DNA from: CAWCKS01 sp963763485
Lineage (GTDB): Bacteria > Pseudomonadota > Alphaproteobacteria > Rhizobiales > Xanthobacteraceae
NCBI GenBank assembly: GCA_963763485.1
Contig: CAVXOW010000007.1
Location: forward strand, 434,001 to 498,000
Direction of reading: 5' to 3'
Length of the DNA: 64,000 bases
The notes under the pieces: generated by a model
Database searches by the model: none
What the model saw: only the letters and a program-made list of their open reading frames with translations
Told to the model about the DNA's origin: nothing
Shown: positions 1-9,614 of the stretch, piece after piece
Layout: every line of letters starts with the position of its first letter
How positions within the stretch are numbered: position 1 is the stretch's first letter
Translations under genes and position numbers: made by a program

Positions 1-3000
1 CGCCTGGCGTCGCGCCGGACGTGGCCACGCTGCTCGGCTGGGTGACCGAGTGCGTTCCGCCGCGGTTGCTCGATCGCGGGCAAGGTATGTGCTTCGATAG
101 CACCCGTCCTCGAGCGTCCCGCGGACTGTGCGCGCCTATGTCGTCCAGCGGGCATCCGCTTCTCCGTCACCGGCGATCAGTCCGGAGGCAATCGAGCTCG
201 CCTACGAGCCGGTCGCATGGACGCCGGAGGAAGGCCGGAAAATCACGCGATGCGCTCTATGAGGAATACAGCCTTCAGTCGATCCGCATTCCCGGCGCGC
301 AGCGCGCATCCGACCAAGCTGGTCCAGTCGGCCGCGATGGCGTCGGTTGCGCCGCCCATCCCGACCTATCGTCCGCATCTGCCGGCGAACGTCGTCAGCG
401 ACGGGCTGCTGTCGGACGCTCAACTCGAATCCGTCGTTTACGCGGGCGAGGCACATTCCGACTTCCTCGCGGGATCGTGGACGGTCGACGAGACGTTCGA
501 TCTCGTCTGCCGCTGCGCGCGACGATGCGGACAACGCCGTGCGCTTCCGGCGTGGCTGGTTTCTGGGAGATGGCACCGGCGCGGGCAAGGGCCGTCAGGT
601 CGCCGGCATCGTGCTCGACAACTGGCTGAAGGGCCGTCGTCGCGCGGTCTGGATCAGTAAGTCCGACAAGCTGATCGAGGATGCCCAGCGCGACTGGTCG
701 GCGCTCGGCATGGAACGGCTGCTGGTGACGCCGTTGTCGCGCTTTCGCCAGGGGACGCCGATCCGTCTGGAGCAGGGCATCCTTTTCACCACCTATGCCA
801 CGCTGCGCTCCGATGCGCGCGACGAGAAGGTTTCGCGGGTCAAACAGATCGTGGAATGGTTGGGCGCCGATTTCGACGGTGTCATCATCTTCGACGAGTC
901 TCACGCGATGCAGAACGCGGCGGGCGGGAAGGGCGAACGCGGCGACCAAGCCGCGTCGCAGCAGGGCCGCGCCGGACTTCGCCTTCAGCATGCCCTGCCG
1001 AACGCGCGCATCGTCTATGTCTCGGCGACCGGCGCCACCACCGTTCATAACCTTGCCTACGCCCAGCGCCTCGGGCTCTGGGGTGGCGAGGACTTTCCGT
1101 TCGCGACGCGAGCGGAATTCGTCGAGGCGATCGAGGCTGGCGGCGTCGCGGCGATGGAGGTGCTGGCGCGCGACCTCAAGGCGCTCGGCCTCTATGCGGC
1201 GCGGTCGCTGTCCTACGAAGGCATCGAGTATGAGCTGATCGAGCATCAGCTCACCGATGAGCAGATCCGCATCTATGACGCCTATGCCGGCGCCTTCTCG
1301 ATCATCCATAACAATCTCGACGCGGCCATGCGGGCGGCGAACATCACCGGTGCGACCGGCACGCTGAACGCGCAGGCCAAGTCCGCCGCACGGTCTGCCT
1401 TCGAGAGCGCCAAGCAGCGTTTCTTCAACCATCTCATCACGGCGATGAAGACGCCCTCGTTGATCGCGTCCGTCGAGCGCGATCTCAGGGACGGCCATGC
1501 CGCCGTGGTCCAGATCGTCTCGACTGGCGAGGCGTTGATGGAACGCCGCCTTGCCGAAATCCCGACCGAGGAATGGGGCGACGTCCAGGTCGACATTACG
1601 CCGCGCGAGTACGTGCTGGATTATCTTGCTCATTCAGTTCCCGACCCAGCTCTACGAGCCCTTCACCGATAGCGAAGGCAATCTGTCGTCGCGTCCGGTC
1701 TATCGTGACGGCCAGCCGGTGCAATGCCGGGACGCCGTCGCGCGTCGCGATCGCTTGATCGAGAAGCTCGCGTCGTTGACGCCGGTTCATGGCGCGCTCG
1801 ACCAGATCGTGCAGCGTTTCGGCACCGATATCGTGGCGGAGGTCACGGGACGTTCGCGGCAGGATCATCCGCAAGCGAGGGCGTGATGGTGTCGATCGTT
1901 TGGTCGTCGAGAACCGCGCCGGCTCCGCCAACCTTGGCGAGGCTCAGGCGTTCATGGACGACGTCAAACGCATCCTCGTGTTCTCCGAGGCGGGCGGCAC
2001 CGGGCCGCTCCTATCACGCGGAACTTTCGGCCAAGAACCGGCGCCTGCGCACACATTATCTCCTGGAAGCCGGATGGAAGGCGGATGCCGCTATCCAGGG
2101 ATTGGGCCGGACAAACCGCACCAATCAGGCGCAGCCGCCGCTGTTCCGTCCCATCGCCACCAATGTGAAGGCCGAGAAGCGCTTCCTCTCGACCATCGCG
2201 CGGCGTCTCGACACGCTAGGCGCCATCACCAAGGGCCAGCGCCAGACCGGCGGGCAGGGCCTGTTCAGGCCCGAAGACAATCTCGAAAGTCACTACGCGC
2301 GCGATGCGTTGCGCCAGCTCTATGTTCTGCTGGTCACCGGTAAGGTCAGGGATTGCTCGCTTCAGGCGTTCGAGGACGCGACCGGGCTGAAGCTCACCGA
2401 CTGCAACGGCATCAAGGATGAGCTGCCGCCGATCACGACGTTCCTCAATCGTTTGCTGGCGCTGACCATCGATCTCCAGAACATCCTGTTCACCGCGTTC
2501 GAGCAGTTGCTGACCGCGCGGATCGAGGGCGCGATCGCGTCCGGCACTTATGATGTCGGACTGGAGACGCTGACGGCCGAGAGCTTCGTCGTCGCCGGCC
2601 GGCAGACGATCTACACCCATCCGGGCACATCCGCCGAAACCTGCTTGCTCACGATCGTCAAGCGCGAGCGCAACCGTCCGGTCACGCTCGATCAGGCGCT
2701 GGAGCGTCTCGCCAGATCCCCGCGCGGTACTTCTGGTCAACAGCCAGTCGGGCCGCGCCGCCGTGCAGGTCCCCGCCCGGAGCGTGATGCTCGACGATGG
2801 CGAGGTCGAACGCCGGGTTCGCCTCATCCGCCCGATGGACGCATCCGACCATGCCGTTGGCAACGATGCCGCAGACCCATTGGCGGGAAGCCGATCGCGA
2901 CACCTTCGCCCACGCTTGGGAGGCCGAAGTCGCCGAGGTTCCGGAGTTCACCGACAGCGAGATCCATATCGTTGCCGGGCTGCTGTTGCCGATCTGGAAG

Positions 3001-3408
3001 CGCCTGCCGAACAAGTCGACGCGGGTCTATCGGCTCCAAACCGACACCGGCGAGCGCATTATCGGCCGCAAGGTCTCTCCCGCGTGGGTCGCCAATGCGC
3101 TGGAAGCCGGAACGTCGAATCTTTCGCCGGACGACGCCTTCGCCGCGCTGATCGATGGCAAGACCGTTCTCGATCTCGCCGAGGGTCTTCAGCTCCGGCG
3201 CGTCCGCGTGATGGGAGCGAACCGGATCGAGTTGACTGGCTTCACCGACACGATGCGGGATCGGCTGCGCGCCTATGGCCTGTTCGGCGAGATCATTTCG
3301 TGGAAGCTGCGTTTCTTTGTCCCAGTCGATGCGACCGGTCCGGCGATCCTCGCCAAGGTTCTGGAGCGATATCCGATAGCGCGCATCGCCGATCGGGCGG
3401 TGGCGTGA
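1..3408 (+). pseudogene. Strawberry-notch-family helicase-like protein, 5' partial, multiply frameshifted
   Basis: Remnant of the large strawberry-notch-like NTPase found at the start of rhizobial conjugative elements. The coherent protein must be read by switching frame several times. The pieces include a segment ending in SDGLLSDAQLESVVYAGEAH (about 350-510), a Walker A region GDGTGAGKGRQ (about 568-600), a DExH box IFDESHAMQ (about 888-915), and C-terminal segments up to the stop at 3408. Switches fall near 245, 300, 520, 1635, 1870, 2010, 2725 and 2840. The gene begins before the window. Its role in transfer is not established; a DNA-linked helicase function is inferred from the motifs. 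The downstream toprim gene starts 2 bp after its stop. The number of breaks argues for a pseudogene, although clustered sequencing indels would look the same. Confidence 0.8.
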
Positions 3409-3409
3409 C

Positions 3410-4486
3410 ATGCCGCGCGATGCGGCAGAGCTGGCACATCGCCTCGCGCGCGAGGCCGAGGCGGTGTGCCGTCACTATCTCTCCAACGGACGTCGCGTCG
3501 GCAATTACTGGCAGGTCGGCGACGTCAGGAACACGTCCGGCCGCTCGATGTTCGTCCGCCTGAAAGGCGGGGATGCCGGCGGCCGCCCGGCGGGCAAATG
3601 GACCGACGCGGCGACCGGCGAGCACGGCGACCTGCTCGACGTGATCCGCGAAAGTTGCGGCCTGGTCGATTTCCACGATGTCACGGAGGAGGCACGACGC
3701 TTCCTGAGCCTGCCGCGATCCGAACCGGAGTCGGACTATCGACCGCGTCTGTCACCAGTACCGACCGGCTCACCGGAATCGGCACGGCGTCTGTTCGCCA
3801 TGTCGAAGCCGATTGCCGGCACGGTCGTGGAAACCTATCTGCGCCAACGCGGCATCACCGACCTGCATGGCATCAGCAGCCTGCGATTCCATCCGCGCTG
3901 CTACTATCGTCCCGAGGCAGACGCGCCGACCGAAACCTGGCCCGCGATGATCGCGGCTGTGACCGATCTCCAGGGCCACATCACCGGCGCGCACCGCACC
4001 TGGCTCGATCCGTCCGGGCGCGACAAGGCGCCGGTCGACACTCCACGCCGGGCGATGGGTCACCTTCTCGGGCACGCGGTCCGTTTCGGTCCGGCAAGCG
4101 ACGTGATGGCGGCGGGCGAGGGCATCGAGACCATGCTGTCGCTCCGCTGCGTCATACCCGGCATGGCGATGGTCGCAGCACTCTCGGCCGCACATCTCGC
4201 AGCCATCCTGTTCCCGGCAGCGCTACGCCGTCTCTATATCGTCCGCGACGACGATCGGGCCGGCGATGGCGCGATGAAAGGCTTGATCGACCGAACGATG
4301 CTGGCCGGGATTGAGGCGATCGTGCTGTCGCCGCAGTGTGGAGATTTCAACGAGGATCTGCGGAATTTCGACATCAACGCGCTACGTGCAGCGTTGCGCA
4401 TCCAGCTCACCCCTGAAGACGTAGCCCGGTTCTTGAGTACGGGCGTTCGGACCGGAATAGGGGATGAGGCCGGTACTCCGCCCTGA
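3410..4486 (+). CDS. Toprim domain-containing protein
   Basis: Intact 358-residue protein of the plasmid/ICE toprim family (primase-like, DUF7146 type). The C-terminal half carries the two acidic toprim signatures: AAGEGIETML near residues 233-242, and YIVRDDDRAGDGA near 275-288, whose acidic residues would bind Mg2+. The N-terminal part (GNYWQVGDVRNT...GRSMFVRL...GKWTDAATGEHGD, about residues 25-75) matches the beta-rich domain usual in these proteins. It follows the strawberry-notch gene by 2 bp and is probably translationally coupled. Family members are assumed to act in priming or processing element DNA; the exact reaction is not shown by sequence. Confidence 0.85.
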   Translation: MPRDAAELAHRLAREAEAVCRHYLSNGRRVGNYWQVGDVRNTSGRSMFVRLKGGDAGGRPAGKWTDAATGEHGDLLDVIRESCGLVDFHDVTEEARRFLSLPRSEPESDYRPRLSPVPTGSPESARRLFAMSKPIAGTVVETYLRQRGITDLHGISSLRFHPRCYYRPEADAPTETWPAMIAAVTDLQGHITGAHRTWLDPSGRDKAPVDTPRRAMGHLLGHAVRFGPASDVMAAGEGIETMLSLRCVIPGMAMVAALSAAHLAAILFPAALRRLYIVRDDDRAGDGAMKGLIDRTMLAGIEAIVLSPQCGDFNEDLRNFDINALRAALRIQLTPEDVARFLSTGVRTGIGDEAGTPP

Positions 4487-4586
4487 CGATGCGCCGTCGA
4501 TCCTCAGGCCTCTCCTATTGCCGGAGAGGACCGCGCGCACGGCCTTCTTGAGAGGGCGACCCTGCGGCAAGCGGTCCGGCCACGCA

Positions 4587-4690
4587 ATGGCGGGAGCCGA
4601 CTATTTTCCGTCGCGCCCCCAAGGGGCCGCTTTACATCGCGAAGCAAAATAGCCGGCTCCCGCCATCCTTCGCTGCGCTACGGCCGCTGT
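4587..4690. repeat. Hairpin repeat A upstream of the DUF2493 gene
   Basis: Near-perfect inverted repeat. The left arm (4587-4607, starting atggcgggagcc) pairs with the right arm (4646-4666) at 20 of 21 positions around a loop of about 38 bases. The right arm is followed directly by cgctgcgctacggcc. A second copy with a different stem but the same outer bases and the same trailing segment lies at 6804-6896. It sits about 120 bp before the DUF2493 start, so a transcript-level regulatory or processing role is possible. Confidence 0.75.
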
Positions 4691-4785
4691 CGCTGCGCTC
4701 GGCGGTGCAGGTCCGGTCCGCCCGCCGCCTTTCGTCGCCATGAAGGCCGCGATGAGCGCGGCCGATCCGACAAAGGAAAGCCGCC

Positions 4786-5726
4786 ATGACGATCGAGCAC
4801 AACGAACACGGACCACGAGCAGCCGCACGCCACATCCCCGACCGATCACGTCCTCACCGAACTCCAACTTCACGGCTATCGCCCCTTCCAGGACGAACCC
4901 GACCCGAGACCGCTGCCCGACGGCCGCATCGTCGCCACTGCCGTCGCCGACATCTTCGATGCCCTCATCGCGAGCTTGAGCGAAACCCGCCTCGAACCCG
5001 ACCTCGAGGACCTCTTGTGGTCGACCGTCAATCTCTTCCACCGCGCCAACGAGCGCATCGAACGCGAACTCGACGATAACGAGCAGGCGCAGAAGCGCAG
5101 CCAGCGTGACCAGGATGGTTCCGAAATCCGCTCGGTCGAACTGGAGCGTCTCACCGCCGAGGGCATGACGCTGATCGAGCGACGCAACAGCATGGAATAC
5201 TTCCGCGACCAGGCAGCCGAACACTTCGCCCGCCATACCGGATCGCACTGGCATCCGCGCAGCGGCTCGATGGTGAACCACCGCGCCTTGACCTCGGCCG
5301 TCATCGACAGTCGCGACTTCCTCGCTGCCAAACGCCGCGCCGAGACCGAGGTGCTATTGCCTGCCGGGCCGAAGATCGCCTTCACAGGCGGCCTCGACTG
5401 CAATGATCATCGCGTGATCTGGGACAAGCTCGATCAGGTCCATGCCAAGCATCCGGACATGGTTCTCATGCACGGCGGTTCACCGAAGGGCGCCGAGCGC
5501 ATCGCTGCCCGCTGGGCCGACCACCGCAAAGTTCCGCAAATCGCCTTCAAACCGGATTGGACCAAACATGCCAAGGCGGCTCCCTTCAAGCGCAACGATC
5601 AGATGCTCGAACGTGCTGCCGATCGGTGTCATGGTCTTCCCCGGCACCGGCATCCAGGAGAACATGGCCGACAAGGCACGGAAGCTCGGCATCCCCGTCT
5701 GGAAATTCGGCAACGGTGGCGCGTAA
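4786..5726 (+). pseudogene. DUF2493 (SLOG/YspA-like) protein, frameshifted
   Basis: The start MTIEHNEHGPR at 4786 is in one frame and changes near 4830 to a long frame containing SETRLEPDLEDLLWSTVNLF and the conserved Rossmann-like core KIAFTGGLDCNDH...MVLMHGGSPKGAERIAARWA. It changes again near 5610 to the frame ending GIPVWKFGNGG at 5726. DUF2493 belongs to the SLOG superfamily, which is thought to bind nucleotide-type ligands; its role in conjugative elements is unknown. Full length would be about 312 residues. It sits between the toprim and DUF736 genes as in related elements. The two breaks probably inactivate it unless they are sequence errors. Confidence 0.8.
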
Positions 5727-5939
5727 GCGCCACGAACCCCAGCTGAACCGCTATCCACCAGATCTGTAGAGCGGCAATAAATAGCCGCTCTACAGCGCAA
5801 TGGCGGACCGAGCCTCATGCGCTTGTCCCACCTGTTTGAACTGAACCTCGCTCGCCGGTCCAGCTGTTAAGGGATTCCAAATGCGAGTGGGATCGGCTAT
5901 ATAGTGGTCGCGCCGTGGTGGTGGTGGAAGGCGTGACCC

Positions 5940-6446
5940 TTGCAGTTTTTTGTCACGGGACCCATCACCATGATCATCATCGGCGTTCTTCTCAATATTG
6001 TCGGGCTCGGTGTCTTCTGTTGGGCACTGTTCGCTCTCGCAATCCACGCGCTGCCGTTCTTCGTCGGCATGACTGCGGCGCTCTACGCATATCAAACCGG
6101 GGCGGGCCCGTTGGGGACTATCGTCGTTGGTTTCTTTGCGGGTAGTTTCACATTCGTGCTCGGGCAGTACGTCTTCTCCAATGCGCGCTCGCGCATTGTC
6201 CGCTTTGCCCTTGGGTTGCTATTCGCGGTTCCGGCTGCTTGCGCCGGCTACGATGTGATCCTTGCCCTTTCACACATCGGTATTCCCTCGCAATGGTGGC
6301 GCGAAGCATTCGCTGTGGTCGGTGCGATCCTCGTCGGAGGCACGGCCTGGGCGCGCCTGTCGATCTTGGCCGAGCCCGCTCCCAGGCGGGGCGTCGCCCT
6401 CGGCCCAGCTCAGCCGCCGATTGGGGTGACAACCAGAGGCAGGTGA
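5940..6446 (+). CDS. Hypothetical membrane protein of the conjugative element
   Basis: Protein of 168 residues from TTG 5940, or about 158 from ATG 5970. The TTG is preceded at a suitable distance by ggaagg, whereas ATG 5970 has no clear ribosome site. Four or five hydrophobic segments are visible: IIIGVLLNIVGLGVFCWALF, a second around ALPFFVGMTAALYAY, a glycine-rich one GTIVVGFFAGSFTFVLG, RFALGLLFAVPAACAGYDVI, and AFAVVGAILVGGTAW. It is therefore an inner-membrane protein. No catalytic motif was recognised. Similar small membrane proteins occur between DUF2493 and DUF736 in rhizobial elements, but the function is unknown. Confidence 0.65.
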   Translation: MQFFVTGPITMIIIGVLLNIVGLGVFCWALFALAIHALPFFVGMTAALYAYQTGAGPLGTIVVGFFAGSFTFVLGQYVFSNARSRIVRFALGLLFAVPAACAGYDVILALSHIGIPSQWWREAFAVVGAILVGGTAWARLSILAEPAPRRGVALGPAQPPIGVTTRGR

Positions 6447-6803
6447 CTCTGCGGGTCTATCATCGTTCAGTTGGGATCAGCGCGGACCTTTGGTCGTCAA
6501 GCATGACCGCGACATAATCGCAGATCCTCTCTGAACTTCGATGAGCCGGTTGATCTCATCGGCAGACTGCAACCCCGTGGCCGCTCACACGTGTGCTGGT
6601 CTCCGTCTATCTCGGAGACAAGCGCGGCCGCTGCCTTTCTGCACGCCAGGTTTTCTGTTCCTTCGCCTGGAACGCCGAGCTTCTTGTGTGGGCCGATCGT
6701 CAGCTGGCACGTCTCCAAATGCTGTTCAGCGCACGCGAGCACCTGGCCTCTCATTGGCTTGATCTGGCCGAAGGCCGGCTACGCCTCGATCGCCTGGACC
6801 GCA
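6447..6803. other. Gene-free stretch before hairpin B
   Basis: No open frame here has recognisable similarity, a convincing ribosome site or consistent codon use. Short frames on both strands run into the neighbouring hairpin repeat. Nothing beyond the repeat at its right edge was identified. Confidence 0.4.
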
Positions 6804-6896
6804 ATGGCGGCGTCGAGACTTTCTTCCCCTGGGCTTCGCCCATTCCTCGCGAGGCAAGAAAGTCTCGCCGCCGCCATCCTCCGCTGCGCTACGGCC
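6804..6896. repeat. Hairpin repeat B upstream of the DUF736 gene
   Basis: Inverted repeat with left arm 6804-6825 (atggcggcgtcgagactttc...) and right arm 6856-6877, pairing at 21 of 22 positions with a loop of about 30 bases. The right arm is followed by cgctgcgctacggcc, as in copy A at 4587-4690. The stem interior differs from copy A, so the structure and flanks are conserved rather than the stem sequence. It ends about 90 bp before the DUF736 start. Confidence 0.75.
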
Positions 6897-6986
6897 CAAA
6901 CGGGTGCGGCGTCGATCGCCTTCGGCTTTCAGATCGCCATCGAGGCCGCGGTGGTCGCGGGCTCGAAAACAGCAAGGAGAAGTGAC

Positions 6987-7310
6987 ATGGCTAACATCGG
7001 CTCTTTCAAGAAGATCGGCCAGGAATTCCAGGGCGAGATCGTCACCCTGAGCCTCCAGACCAAAGGCGTCCGCATCGTCCCCGAGACAGACCGGACCAAC
7101 GACAACGCGCCGAGCCACCGGGTCTACGTCGGTCGCGCCGAGATCGGGGCCGCCTGGTCGAAGCGCTCCAGCGAGGGGCGCGATTACCTCTCGGTCAAGC
7201 TCGACGATCCGAGCTTCAACGCTCCGATCTACGCCAACCTCTTCGACGACGAAGACGCCGAGACCTACACCCTGATCTGGTCCCGCAGCCGCAAGTCCAA
7301 CGGCGAATAG
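6987..7310 (+). CDS. DUF736 domain protein
   Basis: Intact 107-residue protein starting MANIGSFKKIGQEFQGEI, with a strong ribosome site (aaggaga, 6974-6980) seven bases upstream. The C-terminal half has the family features VYVGRAEIGAAW and YLSVKLDDPSFNAPIYANLF, followed by an acidic stretch DDEDAE and YTLIWSRSRK. DUF736 proteins are almost universal on rhizobial plasmids and conjugative elements; their biochemical role is unknown. A hairpin follows within 21 bp of the stop. The high conservation, good start and lack of breaks suggest it remains expressed even though neighbouring genes are broken. Confidence 0.9.
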   Translation: MANIGSFKKIGQEFQGEIVTLSLQTKGVRIVPETDRTNDNAPSHRVYVGRAEIGAAWSKRSSEGRDYLSVKLDDPSFNAPIYANLFDDEDAETYTLIWSRSRKSNGE

Positions 7311-7330
7311 GCCGGGCCGAGCGCAACAAC

Positions 7331-7351
7331 GCCCCGCTCATCGAGCGGGGC
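7331..7351 (+). terminator. Hairpin after the DUF736 gene
   Basis: Perfect 9-bp stem, gccccgctc / gagcggggc, with a 3-base loop, starting 21 bp after the DUF736 stop. No clear T-run follows, so it could be a weak terminator or an mRNA-stabilising 3' hairpin. Confidence 0.5.
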
Positions 7352-7543
7352 GCCTTGCCGGCGCGGTTATCATTGCGCCGCTGCCTCGCCCCGGCGGCGA
7401 CAACATGAAACCGAACATGCGGCCAATATGCCGCTTCAGCCAATAATGCGGGGCCGAGGATCGCCGCAAGAGAACTTGTCTGGTTCTGAATCTTCAGATC
7501 AATGAAGAGAGCAGCTCGTCTGGCACCGCTCGCAGTGGTCGGA

Positions 7544-7771
7544 TCACGAACGAACTTTGGAAGCGGTTTCGTTTAGCAGATCGGCAGGTCGCACGCCCAA
7601 GGCCTGCGCGGTCTCCCATATCGTCAGCAGTGTTGCATTTTGTAGGCCACGTTCAATTCCGCTGATGAAAGCGCGATCAACACCCATGCGCTCAGCAACG
7701 GCTTCCTGGCTGATGCCCGCAGCGAGCCGGTAGCGACGAACGTTTGCCCCGAATATCTTGCGAATATCCAT
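7544..7771 (-). CDS. XRE-family helix-turn-helix regulator
   Basis: Small DNA-binding protein of about 75 residues starting MDIRKIFGANVRRYRLAAG; a longer start six codons upstream is less likely. Residues about 12-62 form a typical Cro/C1-type HTH: RLAAGISQEAVAERMGVDRA for helices 1-3, then FISGIERGLQNATLLTIWE. It ends shortly after that domain. It is transcribed against the neighbouring transfer-associated genes, which suits a repressor of the element's own promoters. No partner such as an integrase or excisionase adjoins it directly. Target and ligand are unknown. Confidence 0.85.
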   Translation of the reverse strand: MDIRKIFGANVRRYRLAAGISQEAVAERMGVDRAFISGIERGLQNATLLTIWETAQALGVRPADLLNETASKVRS

Positions 7772-8006
7772 CCGCAGGATAGGAAGCAATCGCGTATTTT
7801 GGCGCTACGTGTTATAATACGCGGGCACGCGTCAGTTTATCCGCAGGCGCCAGAAATCCGAGCCGGGTGATGCATTTTGCGGGCTCAAGGATGTGTGTAC
7901 GGCGAGCTGTATTGTGTGCCGGAGTTGTTCGAAAGATGGCGACCGTGTGAAGGTGTTTCAGTGTAAATTGCGAGCGCTCACGCCGCCGAGCTGTTGCTAG
8001 GAAGCC

Positions 8007-8285
8007 ATGCAAAACCCACCGCTCGATCCTGATGTTGCGGACACAGCGCCTGTCGATGCAGCGTTGACGGTCTACGACGAGCAGCACCTTGTGACGTACT
8101 TGCGGTTGATCGATGCTGACGCGGCCGGCGCAGATTGGCGCGAAGTCGCGCAGATCGTGCTTCATATTGATCCAAATCGCGAACCCGATCGCGCTCGCAA
8201 AGCTTTTGACAGCCATTTGGCGCGCGCCAAATGGCTGTCTGAGCACGGCTATCGTCACCTGCTGCGCGGCGGAGCGTCCGGTTAA
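8007..8285 (+). CDS. Small DUF2285-type protein
   Basis: Protein of 92 residues. The C-terminal part DRARKAFDSHLARAKWLSEH followed by GYRHLLRGG is the hallmark of DUF2285, a helix-turn-helix-like domain common in conjugative elements of alphaproteobacteria. The N-terminal half (AALTVYDEQHLVTYLRLIDA) matches the domain start. A larger DUF2285 protein follows at 8436-9201. In other elements paired DUF2285 proteins of this kind have been linked to activation of excision and transfer; that role is inferred here only from family and context. Confidence 0.75.
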   Translation: MQNPPLDPDVADTAPVDAALTVYDEQHLVTYLRLIDADAAGADWREVAQIVLHIDPNREPDRARKAFDSHLARAKWLSEHGYRHLLRGGASG

Positions 8286-8435
8286 AGTAGCGTTGTCGTC
8301 TGGTTGTCGTTCGATTGAAACACTTGTCCATCACCCGCACGCATCACGTGATGCAAACTTTGGGGCTTCCTACAACTAACTGGATAAGAATTATCGCGCC
8401 CGCAATCCTGTTGCCTAACCGGAGGGACGAGTGCG

Positions 8436-9201
8436 ATGTCGGAGTACAATTGGCGTTCACCAGAGACCTACGTTCGTGTGCAGACGGCTGACACCACGGG
8501 CTTCGCTTGGGAATATCTTCGCCGCAGCCCGAACTTCCAACGTGACTGCCAGCAGGCCGCTGCCGAACCTCACGTGAGCACCGCATTCAGGAGCAAATGG
8601 GGGTTGTGTTTTCGCCCCTGACCCGCAACGGGGTTTTCACGAGCAGACAGTCTTTTGGGCGCCCGAGGCATTGACCTCGGTCATTCCGGTGCGGCGGGTG
8701 GACGAATTTGCCGCCCGGAATGCCGGACGGCTTCTTCCAATCGATCTCACATCTGGTGAGGTGCGTCGGTCATTCGATGGCTGGCATGCCGTCTTACAGA
8801 TGCGCGATGTTGAGCATCGGTTTTGGTTGCGTGAGCCGCCTGTGGTCGGCGCCCCTTATGCAGCGGAATTGCCATTTGATGACGATTTCGCTGCACGCGC
8901 CTATGCATCGCATCGCTTCTGGCGTGCACTGAACGGACGGTCGCCAGGACCTCCGCTGCACCAGCTGTCGACCCAACGGCGACAACGGCTCGTGCTCGCG
9001 CTTCGCGCGCTCGATGGGCGACTAGACGGCGGCACATACCGTGAGATCGCCGAAACGTTGTTCGGCGCCAAGCGCATTCCCGAACGCGCCTGGAAGACGC
9101 ACGACATGCGCAATCGAACCATCCGGCTCGTTCAAACCGGGGTTGCGCTGATGCGCGGTGGCTATCGCGCGTTGCTGCGTGGACCACGTCGCAAGCCCTG
9201 A
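8436..9201 (+). pseudogene. DUF6499-DUF2285 regulator, single frameshift
   Basis: The first part (8436 to about 8609) starts MSEYNWRSPETYVRVQT and contains the DUF6499 pattern TGFAWEYLRRSPNFQRDCQQ, then KWGLCF. At the tttt run near 8608-8612 the reading moves one frame and continues APDPQRGFHEQTVFWAPEAL into a full DUF2285 domain, ending RNRTIRLVQTGVALMRGGYR and LLRG, stop 9201. One indel restores a protein of about 254 residues, the usual length of this fused family. Such proteins are considered transcriptional activators of transfer or excision. The break lies in a homopolymer, so either a real mutation or a base-calling slip is possible. Confidence 0.75.
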
Positions 9202-9335
9202 TCTTCGCGCTAGCGGGGTATCGAATTTCGCCACCGGAATATTCGGCATCCCTCTGCGCAGTCCTGCTTCGCCATCCTGACCTGCGACGCGCTGCCGAAA
9301 CCCGCGGCGCGCCAGAGAGTTCAGGAGCTTGTCAA

Positions 9336-9614
9336 ATGCCCGATCCCATGGCCGGTCTCCCGCCGCGCTATCTCCGAACACCCGAAGCTGCGCGATTCCT
9401 TGGCCTGTCAGGCCGCACCCTGGAGAAGCATCGAACGTACGGAACTGGCCCGGTCTATCGGAAGATCGGCGGCCGCGTCGTGTATGCGCTCGACGATCTG
9501 AAGGCATGGGTTGATCGCGGTACCAAGACTTCGACGTCTGATCCTGGCGTAGGGACTGTGCTCCCAGCCAAGCGCCACAAGCCCATTCCCTATGCCGGCC
9601 AGGAGCGGCGCTGA
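9336..9614 (+). CDS. AlpA/MerR-type helix-turn-helix protein
   Basis: Protein of 92 residues with a good ribosome site (aggag, 9323-9327) eight bases before the ATG. Residues about 8-60 form an excisionase/AlpA-like winged HTH: PPRYLRTPEAARFLGLSGRT, EKHRTYGTGPVYRKIGGRVV, YALDDLKAWVDRG. Its stop overlaps the start of the RepA-like gene in TGATG, so the two are translationally coupled. It probably regulates the initiator gene or acts as a recombination directionality-like DNA-binding factor; the sequence does not discriminate. Confidence 0.85.
   Translation: MPDPMAGLPPRYLRTPEAARFLGLSGRTLEKHRTYGTGPVYRKIGGRVVYALDDLKAWVDRGTKTSTSDPGVGTVLPAKRHKPIPYAGQERR

Noticed and set aside
395..1633. Minus-strand 412-codon frame opposite the helicase remnant
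   Set aside because: Arg-rich and without recognised domains; the plus strand carries the helicase motifs in the same place.
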